Shown piece after piece: positions 48,209 through 57,436 of a DNA stretch of 64,000 bases. The stretch comes from Prochlorococcus sp. scB243_495L20. GTDB lineage: Bacteria; Cyanobacteriota; Cyanobacteriia; PCC-6307; Cyanobiaceae. A model generated the notes under the pieces. The model ran no database searches. It saw nothing but the letters and a program-made list of their open reading frames with translations, and was not told the origin of the DNA. The stretch's first letter is position 1. Each line of letters starts with the position of its first letter. The position numbers and the translations under genes were made by a program. The DNA is taken from contig JFLX01000106.1 in the NCBI GenBank assembly GCA_000634215.1, forward strand, positions 1 through 64,000, in the 5' to 3' direction.

Positions 48209-49574
48209 TAATTTATTAAGAGCTCCAAACCAAAGTATTGAGGAAACTGGTTATGCCTGGTATGTAGGCAACGCTAGATTAATCAATTTATCTGGACGTT
48301 TATTAGGAGCTCACATTGCTCACTCTGGACTCATAGTCTTTTGGGCGGGAGCAATGATGCTCTTTGAGGTTAATCATTTCACTTTTGATAAACCAATGTG
48401 GGAGCAAGGTTTAATCTGTATGCCACACGTTGCAATGTTTGGCTACGGGATTGGCCCAGGTGGTGAAGTTACTGATATCATGCCTTTCTTCCAAGCAGGC
48501 GTGGTTCATTTGATAGCTTCTGCTGTTCTTGGTTTTGGTGGTATTTACCACTCATTAGCAGGCCCAGAAAAACTTGAAGAAGATTTTCCATTTTTCTCTA
48601 CCGACTGGAGAGATAAAAATCAGATGACAAATATTCTTGGATATCATTTGATTGTATTGGGTGTAGGTGCATTAGCATGGTCAGTTAACTGGTGTTTTAT
48701 TGGCGGTGCATATGACACATGGGCACCTGGTGGTGGTGAAGTCAGACTTGTTAATCCAACTTTAGATCCGAGAGTTATTCTTGGTTATCTATTTAGATCT
48801 CCATGGGGAGGAGCTGGTTCAATAATCGGAGTCAACTCCATTGAAGATATTGTTGGTGGACACGTTTACGTGGGTATTACTGCAATTATTGGAGGAATAT
48901 TCCATATCTTCACTAAACCCTTTGGATGGGCAAGAAGAGCATTCATCTGGAATGGTGAAGGACTTTTAAGTTATGCTCTTGGTGGAATTTGTGTAGCAAG
49001 TTTCATTGCTTCAACATTCATTTGGTTTAACAATACTGCTTACCCTTCAGAATTTTATGGCCCAACAAATGCTGAAGCTTCACAGGCTCAAAGCTTTACT
49101 TTCCTTGTGAGAGACCAAAGAATTGGAGCTAACGTAGGTTCAACAATGGGACCAACAGGTCTAGGTAAGTATCTCATGAGATCTCCTACTGGTGAAATTA
49201 TATTTGGTGGTGAAACAATGAGATTTTGGGATTTCAGAGGTCCATGGTTAGAGCCTTTAAGAGGTCCTAATGGATTGAGCCTTGAGAAAATTCAAAATGA
49301 TATTCAGCCTTGGCAGGTAAGAAGAGCAGCTGAATATATGACTCATGCTCCTAACGCTTCTATCAACTCTGTTGGTGGAATCATTACAGAGCCAAATGCT
49401 GTTAACTTCGTTAACTTAAGACAATGGTTAGCTGCAGCTCAATTCTTCCTAGGATGGTTTACATTTATCGGTCATCTTTGGCATGCTGGACGTGCTAGAG
49501 CTGCCGCTGCTGGTTTCGAGAAAGGAATCGACAGAAAGAGTGAACCAGCTCTAGAAATGCCTGATCTAGATTAA
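48192..49574 (+). CDS. psbC: Photosystem II CP43 protein
   Basis: 460 residues from GTG 48192 ([20 protein letters not shown]), the usual psbC start within psbD; an ATG nine codons upstream is not the family start. Six spans, chlorophyll-binding histidines, the large lumenal loop with [40 protein letters not shown] (CP43 Glu/Arg near the Mn cluster), end ALEMPDLD. Inner antenna of PSII. Followed by a terminator. Confidence 0.98.
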   Translation: METPFNNLLRAPNQSIEETGYAWYVGNARLINLSGRLLGAHIAHSGLIVFWAGAMMLFEVNHFTFDKPMWEQGLICMPHVAMFGYGIGPGGEVTDIMPFFQAGVVHLIASAVLGFGGIYHSLAGPEKLEEDFPFFSTDWRDKNQMTNILGYHLIVLGVGALAWSVNWCFIGGAYDTWAPGGGEVRLVNPTLDPRVILGYLFRSPWGGAGSIIGVNSIEDIVGGHVYVGITAIIGGIFHIFTKPFGWARRAFIWNGEGLLSYALGGICVASFIASTFIWFNNTAYPSEFYGPTNAEASQAQSFTFLVRDQRIGANVGSTMGPTGLGKYLMRSPTGEIIFGGETMRFWDFRGPWLEPLRGPNGLSLEKIQNDIQPWQVRRAAEYMTHAPNASINSVGGIITEPNAVNFVNLRQWLAAAQFFLGWFTFIGHLWHAGRARAAAAGFEKGIDRKSEPALEMPDLD

Positions 49575-49590
49575 TTTCTATTTCATCTTT

Positions 49591-49624
49591 AAAAAAACCC
49601 TATCTAAAGATAGGGTTTTTTTTT
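49591..49624. terminator. Terminator of psbDC (and of maf)
   Basis: AAACCCTATC-TAAA-GATAGGGTTT, a 10-bp stem with nine T on the plus strand and seven T on the minus strand, so it can serve both converging units. Confidence 0.92.
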
Positions 49625-49635
49625 GCTCAATTTTA

Positions 49636-50247
49636 TTATCTATATAAATTTTCTCTGAGCCATGGCAAACTTAAACCCATTACATTACTAAAACAACCCT
49701 CTATTTTTTTTATATATTTACCACCAATACCTTCCAAGGCAAATCCTCCTGCGCAATATAAAGGTTCATTTGTATCTACATAACTCTTGATTTCCCAATC
49801 CTCCAAATTAGAAAAATAAACTCTTGAACTTACTGTTTTTTTTATTATTTCAGTGATTTTAAAAATATTGGAAGTTGAATCAAAATTCCCAATTATTAGA
49901 GTATGACCAGTATGTAAAAATCCAAATTCTCCAGACATTTTTTTCCATCTAATAAATGCCTCCTCTTTATTAGATGGTTTTCCATAAGCTTCTCCTTTAA
50001 ATTCAAAAATTGAATCGCACCCAAGTATTTCCATAGTTCCATAATTAAATTCTTCGGGCAATGATAAGTTTTGGATATTTTCAGATAAACTATTAGCCTT
50101 TTGAAAAGATAATTCCAAAGCTAAATTAAATATATTCTTTTCTTGAATAGTAGTTTCATCAAATTTACTTGCTATTTGGATAAATTCGATTTGACAATTT
50201 TCTAGTAATTTCTTTCTAGATTGAGAAGCAGAGGCTAGAATTAACAC
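49636..50247 (-). CDS. maf: Maf-family nucleoside triphosphate pyrophosphatase
   Basis: 203 residues. [20 protein letters not shown] (2-21), [36 protein letters not shown], and [30 protein letters not shown]. Maf proteins hydrolyse non-canonical or pyrimidine NTPs and may restrain division. Active residues (S/R in the first motif, D in GCDS, K in GKP) are kept. Confidence 0.9.
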   Translation of the reverse strand: MLILASASQSRKKLLENCQIEFIQIASKFDETTIQEKNIFNLALELSFQKANSLSENIQNLSLPEEFNYGTMEILGCDSIFEFKGEAYGKPSNKEEAFIRWKKMSGEFGFLHTGHTLIIGNFDSTSNIFKITEIIKKTVSSRVYFSNLEDWEIKSYVDTNEPLYCAGGFALEGIGGKYIKKIEGCFSNVMGLSLPWLRENLYR

Positions 50248-50313
50248 AAATTTTTTACCAAATTATAATTCAATTTAATAATTAATAAATTTTAAAATAA
50301 ATATAAATTACTA

Positions 50314-51843
50314 ATGGAGTTAGAAGCAAAATTACATGAAATAAGGCAACCAATAATGGTCTTAGGTACTTCCAGTGGAGCAGGGAAATCGTTAACGGTT
50401 ACTGCTATTTGCAGGATTCTTAAAAATTTAGGAGAAGAACCAATACCTTTTAAAGGACAAAATATGAGTAACAACGCTTGGGTTGATTGGGAAGGTGGAG
50501 AGATGGCATATTCACAAGCACTTCAAGCTTTTGCTTGTGGTATTAATCCCTCTGCAGAGATGAATCCCATTTTATTAAAACCACAAGGAAACTCAGTAAG
50601 CGAGGTGATTCACCTTGGCAAAAGCATAGGCACCACAACCGCACAAAATTACTATAAAGATTGGTTTATTCCAGGCTGGAAAGTAATTAAAAAAAGTTTA
50701 AATTCTATTTACGAAAGGAATCCGAATTGCCGCTTAATTATCGAAGGGGCTGGCAGTCCAGTAGAAATGAATTTAATTCATAGAGACCTTACTAATTTAA
50801 GAATTGCAAAATATTTAAATGCAAATTGCATATTAGTTACTGATATTGAAAGAGGAGGTGTATTTGCACAAATAATTGGTACTCTTGAATTAATGAAGCC
50901 TGAAGAAAAGAAACTTATTAAGGGAATTATTATAAATAGATTCAGAGGAGACCTTTCATTATTTGAAAATGGAAAAAAATGGATAGAGAATAAAACTCAA
51001 ATCCCTGTTATTGGAATTATTCCTTGGTTAAATGATTCATTTCCTCCAGAGGATTCTTTAGATTTAATAGAAAAAAAATCACTTTCTAAAAATCCTGAAA
51101 TCAAAGTTGGAATTATAAAATTACCATCTATTAGTAACTTCTCGGATTTTGATCCCCTAGAAAATGAAGAAACAATTTTAATGGAATGGATTAGAAAATC
51201 ACAAAACCTAAGTAAGTATGACTTCATTATTCTGCCGGGCAGCAAACAAACGATTAAAGATCAAATATTTCTTGAAAATTCTGGCTTATCTCAAGACATA
51301 AGGGACTATTCAAAAAGCGAAGGAAATATTATTGGAATATGTGGAGGTTTACAAATGTTAGGAACTACACTTGAAGATCCGCATTTCAAAGAGGGTTCCA
51401 AAAATTATTCTGAACAAAAAATTAAAGGTATTGGATTACTACCATTAAAAACGACTTTCTTTAAAAAAAAATTAACACGTCAAATTAACTCTAAATCTAT
51501 ATGGCCGTGCCAATCAGAAATTAATGGATTTGAAATTCATAATGGTCAAACTGTATTAGATGAAATCCAAAGTTCATTAAAGATTAATCCTATTTTTGAA
51601 GATTCAGATCTTGGTTGGTACAAAGAAAATAATAAAGGAGGAACTATTGCAGGAACTTACATTCATGGGATCTTTGAAAATGACAGCTGGAGAGCACAAT
51701 ATATTAATTTAATAAGGAAGAGTAAAAATCTACCAATATTAAATAAAAAGTCAATATCTTATAAAGAGAAGAGACAATCCATTATTGATAATCTTGCGAA
51801 TGAATTCCACAAACATTTAAATCTCAAATCATTTTTAAGTTGA
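50314..51843 (+). CDS. cobQ: Cobyric acid synthase
   Basis: 509 residues. P-loop-like GTSSGAGKSLTVTAICRILK (18-37), FKGQNMSNNAWVDW, GAGSPVEMNLIHRDLTNLRI, DIERGGVFAQIIGTLELM, then a class I-like glutamine amidotransferase domain: LPGSKQTIKD, GICGGLQMLG (Cys nucleophile), GTYIHGIFEN (His). Amidates adenosylcobyrinic a,c-diamide in B12 (pseudocobalamin) synthesis. Overlaps the next gene by 4 bp. Confidence 0.95.
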   Translation: MELEAKLHEIRQPIMVLGTSSGAGKSLTVTAICRILKNLGEEPIPFKGQNMSNNAWVDWEGGEMAYSQALQAFACGINPSAEMNPILLKPQGNSVSEVIHLGKSIGTTTAQNYYKDWFIPGWKVIKKSLNSIYERNPNCRLIIEGAGSPVEMNLIHRDLTNLRIAKYLNANCILVTDIERGGVFAQIIGTLELMKPEEKKLIKGIIINRFRGDLSLFENGKKWIENKTQIPVIGIIPWLNDSFPPEDSLDLIEKKSLSKNPEIKVGIIKLPSISNFSDFDPLENEETILMEWIRKSQNLSKYDFIILPGSKQTIKDQIFLENSGLSQDIRDYSKSEGNIIGICGGLQMLGTTLEDPHFKEGSKNYSEQKIKGIGLLPLKTTFFKKKLTRQINSKSIWPCQSEINGFEIHNGQTVLDEIQSSLKINPIFEDSDLGWYKENNKGGTIAGTYIHGIFENDSWRAQYINLIRKSKNLPILNKKSISYKEKRQSIIDNLANEFHKHLNLKSFLS

Positions 51844-52094
51844 AAGAGAAAAAAAATATAAAAGTAATATGGCCAAACGATAAAGAAACATTTGTTTCAG
51901 ATGGTGATGACTGGTTTTCTTCTGCTGAAAAAGCAGGTTTAGATATCCCTACTGGCTGCCTCACAGGAAGTTGTGGAGCCTGTGAAATAGATGTAAATGG
52001 TGAAACAGTGAGGGCTTGTATCAGTGAAATTAAAAATTATAAAGAATCTACATTAAGGGTTTCTTTAACTACAGACCCCTTTTGGGAAAAATAA
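51840..52094 (+). CDS. [2Fe-2S] plant-type ferredoxin
   Basis: 84 residues from TTG 51840, overlapping the cobQ stop. IKVIWPNDKETFVSDGDDWF, then ligands Cys40, Cys45, Cys48 (GCLTGSCGACEIDVNG) and Cys60 (VRACISE). The spacing from Cys48 to Cys60 is far shorter than the usual 29, as in short ferredoxins with the last ligand close by. Coupled to cobQ, so it might supply electrons to corrin steps (inference). Confidence 0.83.
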   Translation: MKEKKNIKVIWPNDKETFVSDGDDWFSSAEKAGLDIPTGCLTGSCGACEIDVNGETVRACISEIKNYKESTLRVSLTTDPFWEK

Positions 52095-52106
52095 TTTTAC
52101 TAAAGA

Positions 52107-52649
52107 TTACCTAATTATTAGATAAAGGAAAACATAGTAAAAAAATGATCCAAAAAATGTGTTTAATAGAATAACTTTCTTTTTAATTTTTGACGAGGCA
52201 ATGATATAGCTACCCAAAACATGAGGTAGGATTGGGAAAGATCTTATGATTAAAATATAAAAAGATTTGAAAGTAATATTGTCAAAAAATTTATAAAGAT
52301 TATTTTTTTCTGGGTTTTTTAAAAATAATATATTTCTAGAAAATTTAAATTTAATTTTCCTCAGAATAAGAACTTGAATTACACTTAAAATGGTTAAAGC
52401 AGGAGAAAAGAATAAAACATATTTCAACCCATAAATCTTTATTAAGATAAAATCAAAAATAATTGATAAAGGAAGGCCTAAAAATATAGAAACTATATTT
52501 AAAGCAATCAAATATTTGTATTGAATATTATTAAATAGGGACTCAAGATCATAGGTATACTTGAATATTAGAGCAAGAAAATAAACCCCTAAATAGGTAA
52601 AAAATATTTTAAAAATTACTGATTTAAAATTTAGATCTTTTTTATTCAT
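52107..52649 (-). CDS. VTT/DedA-like (TVP38/TMEM64) membrane protein
   Basis: 180 residues, about five spans. Motif region IFLGLPLSIIFDFILIKIYG and SFPILPHVLGSYIIASSKIK match the 'F-P-x-x-P' and 'R-x-x-P' elements of the VTT superfamily. Possibly lipid or small-molecule transport. Function uncertain. Confidence 0.6.
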   Translation of the reverse strand: MNKKDLNFKSVIFKIFFTYLGVYFLALIFKYTYDLESLFNNIQYKYLIALNIVSIFLGLPLSIIFDFILIKIYGLKYVLFFSPALTILSVIQVLILRKIKFKFSRNILFLKNPEKNNLYKFFDNITFKSFYILIIRSFPILPHVLGSYIIASSKIKKKVILLNTFFGSFFYYVFLYLIIR

Positions 52650-52654
52650 ATTAG

Positions 52655-52783
52655 ATGAACATTAATGATGATTATCAAAAACGTAGAGGGCAAATAACAT
52701 CTTTTCCTACAGGGGAAATTATAGAAACAAACAGGGAATATTTAGAAAGTAACTCATTTTATCAAATATCAAATTTTTTATAA
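52655..52783 (+). CDS. 42-residue hypothetical protein
   Basis: ATG 52655 gives MNINDDYQKRRGQITSFPTG, EIIETNREYLESNSFYQISN, FL. Soluble and polar. Divergent from the VTT gene with only 5 bases between the two starts; followed by a terminator at 52831. Function unknown. Confidence 0.5.
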   Translation: MNINDDYQKRRGQITSFPTGEIIETNREYLESNSFYQISNFL

Positions 52784-52830
52784 GAAATCCTTGGAACGAC
52801 ATGAAAGTAATTAGAAGCAAAGAATTTGCA

Positions 52831-52861
52831 AAAAAAAAGACCCCTGATAATTGGGTCTTTT
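52831..52861 (+). terminator. Intrinsic terminator
   Basis: AAAGACCC (52836-52843) pairs with GGGTCTTT (52853-52860), loop of nine, T run after it; A run before it makes it usable on the other strand too. Confidence 0.75.
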
Positions 52862-53138
52862 ATGGTTCTACCAAAACAAGTGTTTCCTTGTTTCCACTGC
52901 TTCAGTAAATCCACTCCTTCACACATACATAAACTATGCCATTAAATTCTATTTCGTGGAAGAGCTGAATGTAATGTTACTTAACTGTCACATGTGACAG
53001 TTTCCCATTTGTGGACATAAAGAAAAATCACCCTAATTCAGAGAGAAGGGGATTTACTTATAAGAGATTAACGTGCGAAGAGTTTCTAATTTGTAAAACT
53101 TACTGGGGAAACACATAAAGTATCTACAATATTAATTA
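52862..53138. other. Gene-free stretch with a 20-bp palindrome
   Basis: No gene seen across about 280 bases. It holds the perfect palindrome at 52983-53002. CACTCCTTCACACATA near 52910 is reminiscent of, but not the same as, the ACTCCTCACAC core of the small RNA Yfr1. Confidence 0.35.
52983..53002. promoter_or_regulatory. Perfect 20-bp palindrome, candidate regulator site
   Basis: AACTGTCACATGTGACAGTT is its own reverse complement over all 20 bases. The TGTCA..TGACA half-site spacing resembles CRP/FNR-family operators. It lies about 330 bases before the start of the small minus-strand gene at 53333 (on its 3' side) and 200 after the 42-residue gene, so the target is unclear. Confidence 0.45.
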
Positions 53139-53333
53139 CTAATTTTTTTCCCAAAATAGATAAAGATTTGAAAACTGGTTTTTAGTATCTACTATTGCGC
53201 TACTTGTTGAGATCAACTTCCATCCTGCAGAATTACGTTTTTTCATAATTGCTGCAAGTTCGTTTTCTTGTCTTTGAGTATTTGCATTTCCAACTGCATA
53301 ATATGTATCAAGATCATTTTCTACTTTTGCCAT
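53139..53333 (-). CDS. DUF4177-like small protein
   Basis: 64 residues: MAKVENDLDTYYAVGNANTQ, RQENELAAIMKKRNSAGWKL ISTSS, NLYLFWEKN. The 'NE..A..GWKLISTS...LYLFWE' pattern matches DUF4177-type proteins. Soluble, function unknown. Confidence 0.6.
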   Translation of the reverse strand: MAKVENDLDTYYAVGNANTQRQENELAAIMKKRNSAGWKLISTSSAIVDTKNQFSNLYLFWEKN

Positions 53334-53426
53334 TTTTTAAGGTGATACTTTATTCAAAGTTAATATTACTCAATCTTTCTTAGTAACTGGTAAAGATTCG
53401 ATAGAGTTGCTGTAAATAATTCTAAT

Positions 53427-53528
53427 ATGGTATTACCTTCACCCCAAATTGCGATTGGACTACTCCTTATAAGTATTGGAATAGTAGTTACTTTCGATAT
53501 CAAAATTGATCAGTTTAAAAGTAAATAA
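53427..53528 (+). CDS. 33-residue single-span membrane protein
   Basis: ATG 53427 gives MVLPSPQIAIGLLLISIGIV, VTFDIKIDQFKSK. One helix. It is a relative of the broken gene at 13118-13231 (shared PxPQ..x.GLLLxSI and DI), which supports both. Function unknown. Confidence 0.55.
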   Translation: MVLPSPQIAIGLLLISIGIVVTFDIKIDQFKSK

Positions 53529-53594
53529 TTTTAAAAAAAGTTGAATATCTGGGTGAATATCTATATTAATTTGATCAATAAAGAATTATCTTAT

Positions 53595-54200
53595 TTAGAT
53601 CAAGAATAACAAACACCCTGCAATAAAACCACTTAAATGACCTAATAAACTTACCCCTGGCAAAAAGGAGAAAATCAAACCTATAAAGCTTATTGTTTTT
53701 GACATTTTCTGAACTTCATAATTGGACTTAAAACCGATTTTTTTACCTAAAAAATATTTCTTTCCATAAAAAGAGCTTAATAGTATGAATCCAAATAAAG
53801 CATAAATTATTCCACTAAATCCTAAAGCAGCATATTTGGGATAGAAATTAAGAAAGTACGATAAAATCTTTTCGTAAACCCAAATAATAAAGAAATTAAT
53901 AAAAGAACAAATAAAAATAAATTTCAGATAAAAAAATCTGCTTTCGATTCCAAGTTTCATCAAAAAATATCTAGTAATGATTATTCCTCCAAGATTACTT
54001 AATAAATGATTTAGATCTGCATGGATTAAAATTGATGTGAAAATCCTATGGGGTTGATCACTAATTAATCTAGGTACAAAGTAAAAATATTCTTTATCAA
54101 TGACGCCAATTAAATCTGTAAAAATATAAACTGAAATTAAAAAAAATCCTGTTGCAAGAAACTGCCAGTCATATTTAGATATTGAATTATTAATAGCCAT
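53595..54200 (-). CDS. Rhomboid-family intramembrane serine protease
   Basis: 201 residues with six spans. HADLNHLLSN (60-69), nucleophile in GFSGIIYALFG (Ser129), and catalytic His188 in GHLSGFIAG near the C-terminus complete the rhomboid dyad. Cleaves membrane-protein substrates inside the membrane; substrates unknown. Starts just after MAINNSISKYDWQ with no signal peptide. Confidence 0.85.
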   Translation of the reverse strand: MAINNSISKYDWQFLATGFFLISVYIFTDLIGVIDKEYFYFVPRLISDQPHRIFTSILIHADLNHLLSNLGGIIITRYFLMKLGIESRFFYLKFIFICSFINFFIIWVYEKILSYFLNFYPKYAALGFSGIIYALFGFILLSSFYGKKYFLGKKIGFKSNYEVQKMSKTISFIGLIFSFLPGVSLLGHLSGFIAGCLLFLI

Positions 54201-54290
54201 ACTTTCTTTAGTTTTATACTAAAAGAATATCTGCTTAATTAGAAGAAAATAACCTCAAAAGTTTTTTAATGTCTTGAATTTATATTACCT

Positions 54291-54455
54291 TTAGTAAACT
54301 TTGCAATGAGAACTTGTTGGGTGATCTATACACTCTTTCTCCCAATAATCTTGTCTTGGATCTTTTGGCAGTTGATAATTAAAATCATGCATTCTCCAAA
54401 TATCTGAAGTTGCATTTTTTAGGGCAGTGAATGGAGTGGTGAGTCTCATAAACAT
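54291..54455 (-). CDS. 54-residue conserved picocyanobacterial protein
   Basis: ATG 54455 with a strong Shine-Dalgarno (GGAGG five bases before). MFMRLTTPFTALKNATSDIW, RMHDFNYQLPKDPRQDYWEK, ECIDHPTSSHCKVY. Two Cys near the end (ECIDHPTSSHC) could form a small loop. A conserved type in marine Synechococcus/Prochlorococcus. Function unknown. The second ATG (MRLTT) is an alternative. Confidence 0.65.
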   Translation of the reverse strand: MFMRLTTPFTALKNATSDIWRMHDFNYQLPKDPRQDYWEKECIDHPTSSHCKVY

Positions 54456-54499
54456 AAAACCTCCTATATCTCTACCCCTTAATTATCCTCCTATTCAAT

Positions 54500-54670
54500 T
54501 GAAATTAATAGAGTATTAATACCCGAGTATTAGTGCTTTGTGGTTGTCGCGACTATCTTTTCTCATTCAGTAGGAGTAGAAATAATTCAGGAGTCAAAAG
54601 AACTTCATCGACTTTGTGGACAACGAGGTGCAGAAGACTCGAAGAGGGCAAATAAATGCCCTCTTATTTT
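54500..54670 (+). ncRNA. Candidate small RNA with terminator
   Basis: GAGTATTA occurs twice just before 54530 (possible -10 region), then about 130 bases without coding character, starting near GTTGTCGCGAC, and ending in a strong hairpin AGAGGGCA-AATAAA-TGCCCTCT at 54643-54664 followed by TATTTT. The open frame across it ends in GEGGIRTHE, the well-known false translation of a tRNA, so it is not a protein. Confidence 0.35.
54642..54670 (+). terminator. Intrinsic terminator
   Basis: 8-bp stem AGAGGGCA / TGCCCTCT with a six-base loop, then TATTTTATTTTT. Confidence 0.75.
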
Positions 54671-54700
54671 ATTTTTGGGATTTCTAGAAACTATTTTTAA

Positions 54701-54785
54701 CGGAGAGGGTGGGATTCGAACCCACGAATAGTTACCTATTAAACGATTTCGAGTCGTTCGCTTTCGACCACTCAGCCACCTCTCC
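54701..54785 (-). tRNA. tRNA-Ser (anticodon CGA)
   Basis: Reverse complement starts GGAGAGGTGGCTGAGTGGTC, anticodon loop in GACTCGAAATC (CGA), long variable arm as expected for class II tRNA-Ser, T-arm GTGGGTTCGAATCCCAC, acceptor CCTCTCC. Discriminator G at 54701; CCA is not encoded. Confidence 0.96.
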
Positions 54786-54839
54786 CATATTTAAAATATA
54801 AATTAAAAAATTTATACTAAAAATATATTTAGATTTTTG

Positions 54840-55868
54840 TTAATTCCAACCAGTTTCTTTCATTATTTCTATTGCCTTACTATTGAATTTGCCAATTTCT
54901 TTTATAGTCACATTATCTGGAGTGAAATCTCCAAATTTACTAACAATTCTATTTTGACTTGATTCCTTTAAAGGGTGCTCATAAGTTTTATTAGCTAAAC
55001 CTTGACTACCTTCACTAGAAGCTAAATATTCAAGAAGTTTAATAGCCTCAGTCTTGTTTTCTGCATATTTATATACGCCCCCAGCAGTTATATTTACATG
55101 CGCAGGATTGGGTATTATTAATTTTATTTTTTCTGCTAAAGAAGCATCTCTTGGGCCTTTAACTCCATCAAGCATCCTTGCGACATAATAATGATTAACG
55201 ATTCCAATACCGCACGTTCCCTGCCCTACAGCTCTTATTAATGAAGAATCTCCAGAAAAATAGGGAGTGGAGACATTTGATATCAAACCCTTAAGCCAAA
55301 TTTTTGTTTGGCCAACGCCTTTCTTTGCTATTTGATTAGAAACCAAAGATTGATTATAAGGACTTTTTCTATTTCTTAGACATACTTTTCCTTTAAAAGA
55401 AGGATTGGTTAGATCCTCAAAATTTTTGATTTTTGTAATATCCACAATATCCGGATTTGTGATGATTACCCTTAATCGCCTAGTAAGGCCAAACCATTTA
55501 TTTCTAGGATCTCTTAAATTATTTGGAACACTATTTTCTAGAATATTTGAATTAATTTTTTGAAATAAATTTGCCTTTGATGCATTTTCAATTCTTGCTG
55601 CATCAACAAGAATTACTAAATCAGCCTGAGAATTTTTACCCTCTCTTTTTAAGCGCTCAATTATAGCTTTTCCATCTGTTTCTATATATCTAACTTTGAT
55701 GCCAGTTTGTTCTTGAAATTTTTGATAAACCTCTTTATCTGTATTGTAATGTCTACCAGAAAATAACCTAACCTCTTTCTCTGCAGAATTTACAGGTTGA
55801 TTATTTAGAAGTAGCGATAATGTCACTGAAGTAAAAAATAGCTTTTTTAAATAATTCTTTAATTTCAT
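54840..55868 (-). CDS. futA: Iron(III) ABC transporter substrate-binding protein (FutA/IdiA)
   Basis: 342 residues. Signal peptide (MKLKNYLKKLFFTSVTLSLL ... NSA). Then EVRLFSGRHYNTDKEVYQKF, ADLVILVDAARIENA, GLTRRLRVIITNP and YFSGDSSLIRAVGQGTCGIG IVNHYYVARML, with the tyrosines typical of FutA iron sites (RHYNTD, NHYYVAR). Periplasmic ferric-iron binding for a FutABC importer; also called IdiA. Likely iron-regulated, but I do not see a convincing Fur box. Confidence 0.92.
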   Translation of the reverse strand: MKLKNYLKKLFFTSVTLSLLLNNQPVNSAEKEVRLFSGRHYNTDKEVYQKFQEQTGIKVRYIETDGKAIIERLKREGKNSQADLVILVDAARIENASKANLFQKINSNILENSVPNNLRDPRNKWFGLTRRLRVIITNPDIVDITKIKNFEDLTNPSFKGKVCLRNRKSPYNQSLVSNQIAKKGVGQTKIWLKGLISNVSTPYFSGDSSLIRAVGQGTCGIGIVNHYYVARMLDGVKGPRDASLAEKIKLIIPNPAHVNITAGGVYKYAENKTEAIKLLEYLASSEGSQGLANKTYEHPLKESSQNRIVSKFGDFTPDNVTIKEIGKFNSKAIEIMKETGWN

Positions 55869-56000
55869 TTATTAAAATTGTTATTTTTGTTACCTTACAA
55901 CAAAAATTTGGTAGAAATAATCCAAAAATAAAAAATCACTTTGTCATGTATATTTCTTTACCTTAGGAAATAACATTCTGATACTTTCGAGATATAAATC

Positions 56001-56870
56001 TTACTTTACTAAGGGAAAGCCCATGCGTTCCCTCTCTAGTATCCATGAAGACGCGACTTCTCTAGCTAACTTTCTGATTTTTTCTATATACTGGGCACGA
56101 TCAGTTACTGATATTACGCCTCTAGCATCAAGCAAATTAAAGCTATGACTACACTTTAAAACATAATCAAGCGCGGGGTAAGTTAGCTTCTTTTCAATTA
56201 ATGAATTTGCTTCATCTTGATATATCTCAAATAATTTTCTGAGATTTTCAGGATTTGATTCAGAGAAATTATATGAACATTGACCTTTTTCAAATTCAAG
56301 CCAAATATCGCTGTATTTCAGATCTTTATTCCAATTTAAGTCCCAGATACTTTCTTTATCCTGCAAAAACATTGCAATTCTCTCTAAACCGTATGTAATT
56401 TCAATTGGTATTGGTTGACAATCAACTCCCCCGCATTGTTGAAAATAAGTGAATTGAGTAACTTCCATTCCGTCTAGCCATACTTCCCAACCTACGCCCC
56501 AAGCTCCAAGAGTTGGCGACTCCCAATTATCTTCAACAAATCTTATGTCATGATTTTTAGCCTCTATTCCTAGAGATTCCAGAGATTTCAAATATTTTTC
56601 TTGGATCCCATCTGGGGAAGGCTTAATTATTACTTGATATTGAAAATAATGTTGTGCACGATTAGGGTTATCACCAAATCTTCCGTCTGTGGGTCTTCTA
56701 CATGGCTCAGCATATGCAACAGACCAAGGTTCGGGTCCAATTGCCCTCAAAAAAGTATGAGGACTCATTGTACCAGCACCCTTTTCAGTATCATATGGCT
56801 GCATAATTAAACAACCCTCTTTGGACCAAAAATTATTTAAATTTTGAATTATATCCTGAAAAAACATCAA
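56001..56870 (-). CDS. glyQ: Glycyl-tRNA synthetase alpha subunit
   Basis: 289 residues, class [93 protein letters not shown]. Forms an alpha2beta2 enzyme with GlyS, not in the window. Charges tRNA-Gly. Confidence 0.97.
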   Translation of the reverse strand: MMFFQDIIQNLNNFWSKEGCLIMQPYDTEKGAGTMSPHTFLRAIGPEPWSVAYAEPCRRPTDGRFGDNPNRAQHYFQYQVIIKPSPDGIQEKYLKSLESLGIEAKNHDIRFVEDNWESPTLGAWGVGWEVWLDGMEVTQFTYFQQCGGVDCQPIPIEITYGLERIAMFLQDKESIWDLNWNKDLKYSDIWLEFEKGQCSYNFSESNPENLRKLFEIYQDEANSLIEKKLTYPALDYVLKCSHSFNLLDARGVISVTDRAQYIEKIRKLAREVASSWILERERMGFPLVK

Positions 56871-57022
56871 ATTTTAAGAAGTTTAGAATTTAGATCAATG
56901 CCATTAAACATAATAACAAAACTTAAAACAAAAAATATTTTTAACTCTAATTTCTGAGAAGCATTATCTGGTATTTGGATAGCATAAAACTTAATCCAAT
57001 ATAAACATAAATTAGAAATTAA

Positions 57023-57409
57023 TCATGAAAAAAAATCTAATGGCAAAGGTCCAAAAGTATTAGATTCTTCTGCATCTTCATCATATTGGCAAGTTATTAA
57101 AATTCCTTCTCCCAGACCATTCTCAGATCTAACAAAAACATTACCAGTTTTTTGGTTGCCTTTTAAAAAAACATATCCATCAGCATTAAGCGAATCTAAA
57201 TTACCAAATTTTATTGAGGAATATTTATTAGAAATTGATTTCAGTGCTTCAATAGCTTTGGTATCAGAAGCTGCCATTATTCCTATTGTTATCCAATCGG
57301 CATTATAAATATTAGTTTCTAATTCTATTAATAGTTTTTTTTCTTGACTACTGCTTAAATGAGGAGCAGTTCTAAGACTGTTTAAATCAGCTAATTTATT
57401 TATTTCCAT
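57023..57409 (-). CDS. DUF1824 family protein
   Basis: 128 residues. LRTAPHLSSSQEKKLLIELE, ADWITIGIMAASDTKAIEAL, YVFLKGNQKTGNVFVRSENG LGEGILITCQ, NTFGPLPLDFF. The 'FLKGNQKTGNVFVR..GLGEGILI' core is characteristic of the cyanobacterial DUF1824 family. Soluble, function unknown. Confidence 0.75.
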   Translation of the reverse strand: MEINKLADLNSLRTAPHLSSSQEKKLLIELETNIYNADWITIGIMAASDTKAIEALKSISNKYSSIKFGNLDSLNADGYVFLKGNQKTGNVFVRSENGLGEGILITCQYDEDAEESNTFGPLPLDFFS

Positions 57410-57436
57410 TAAATTAGTACCTAAAATAATAAATTA

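Noticed and set aside
52905-52920. Yfr1 small RNA
   Set aside because: CACTCCTTCACACATA resembles the known core but is not the conserved ACTCCTCACAC, and the flanking hairpin is absent.
54540-54731. Open frame of 63 codons ending GEGGIRTHE
   Set aside because: The end is a false translation of the tRNA-Ser on the other strand and the rest has no coding character.
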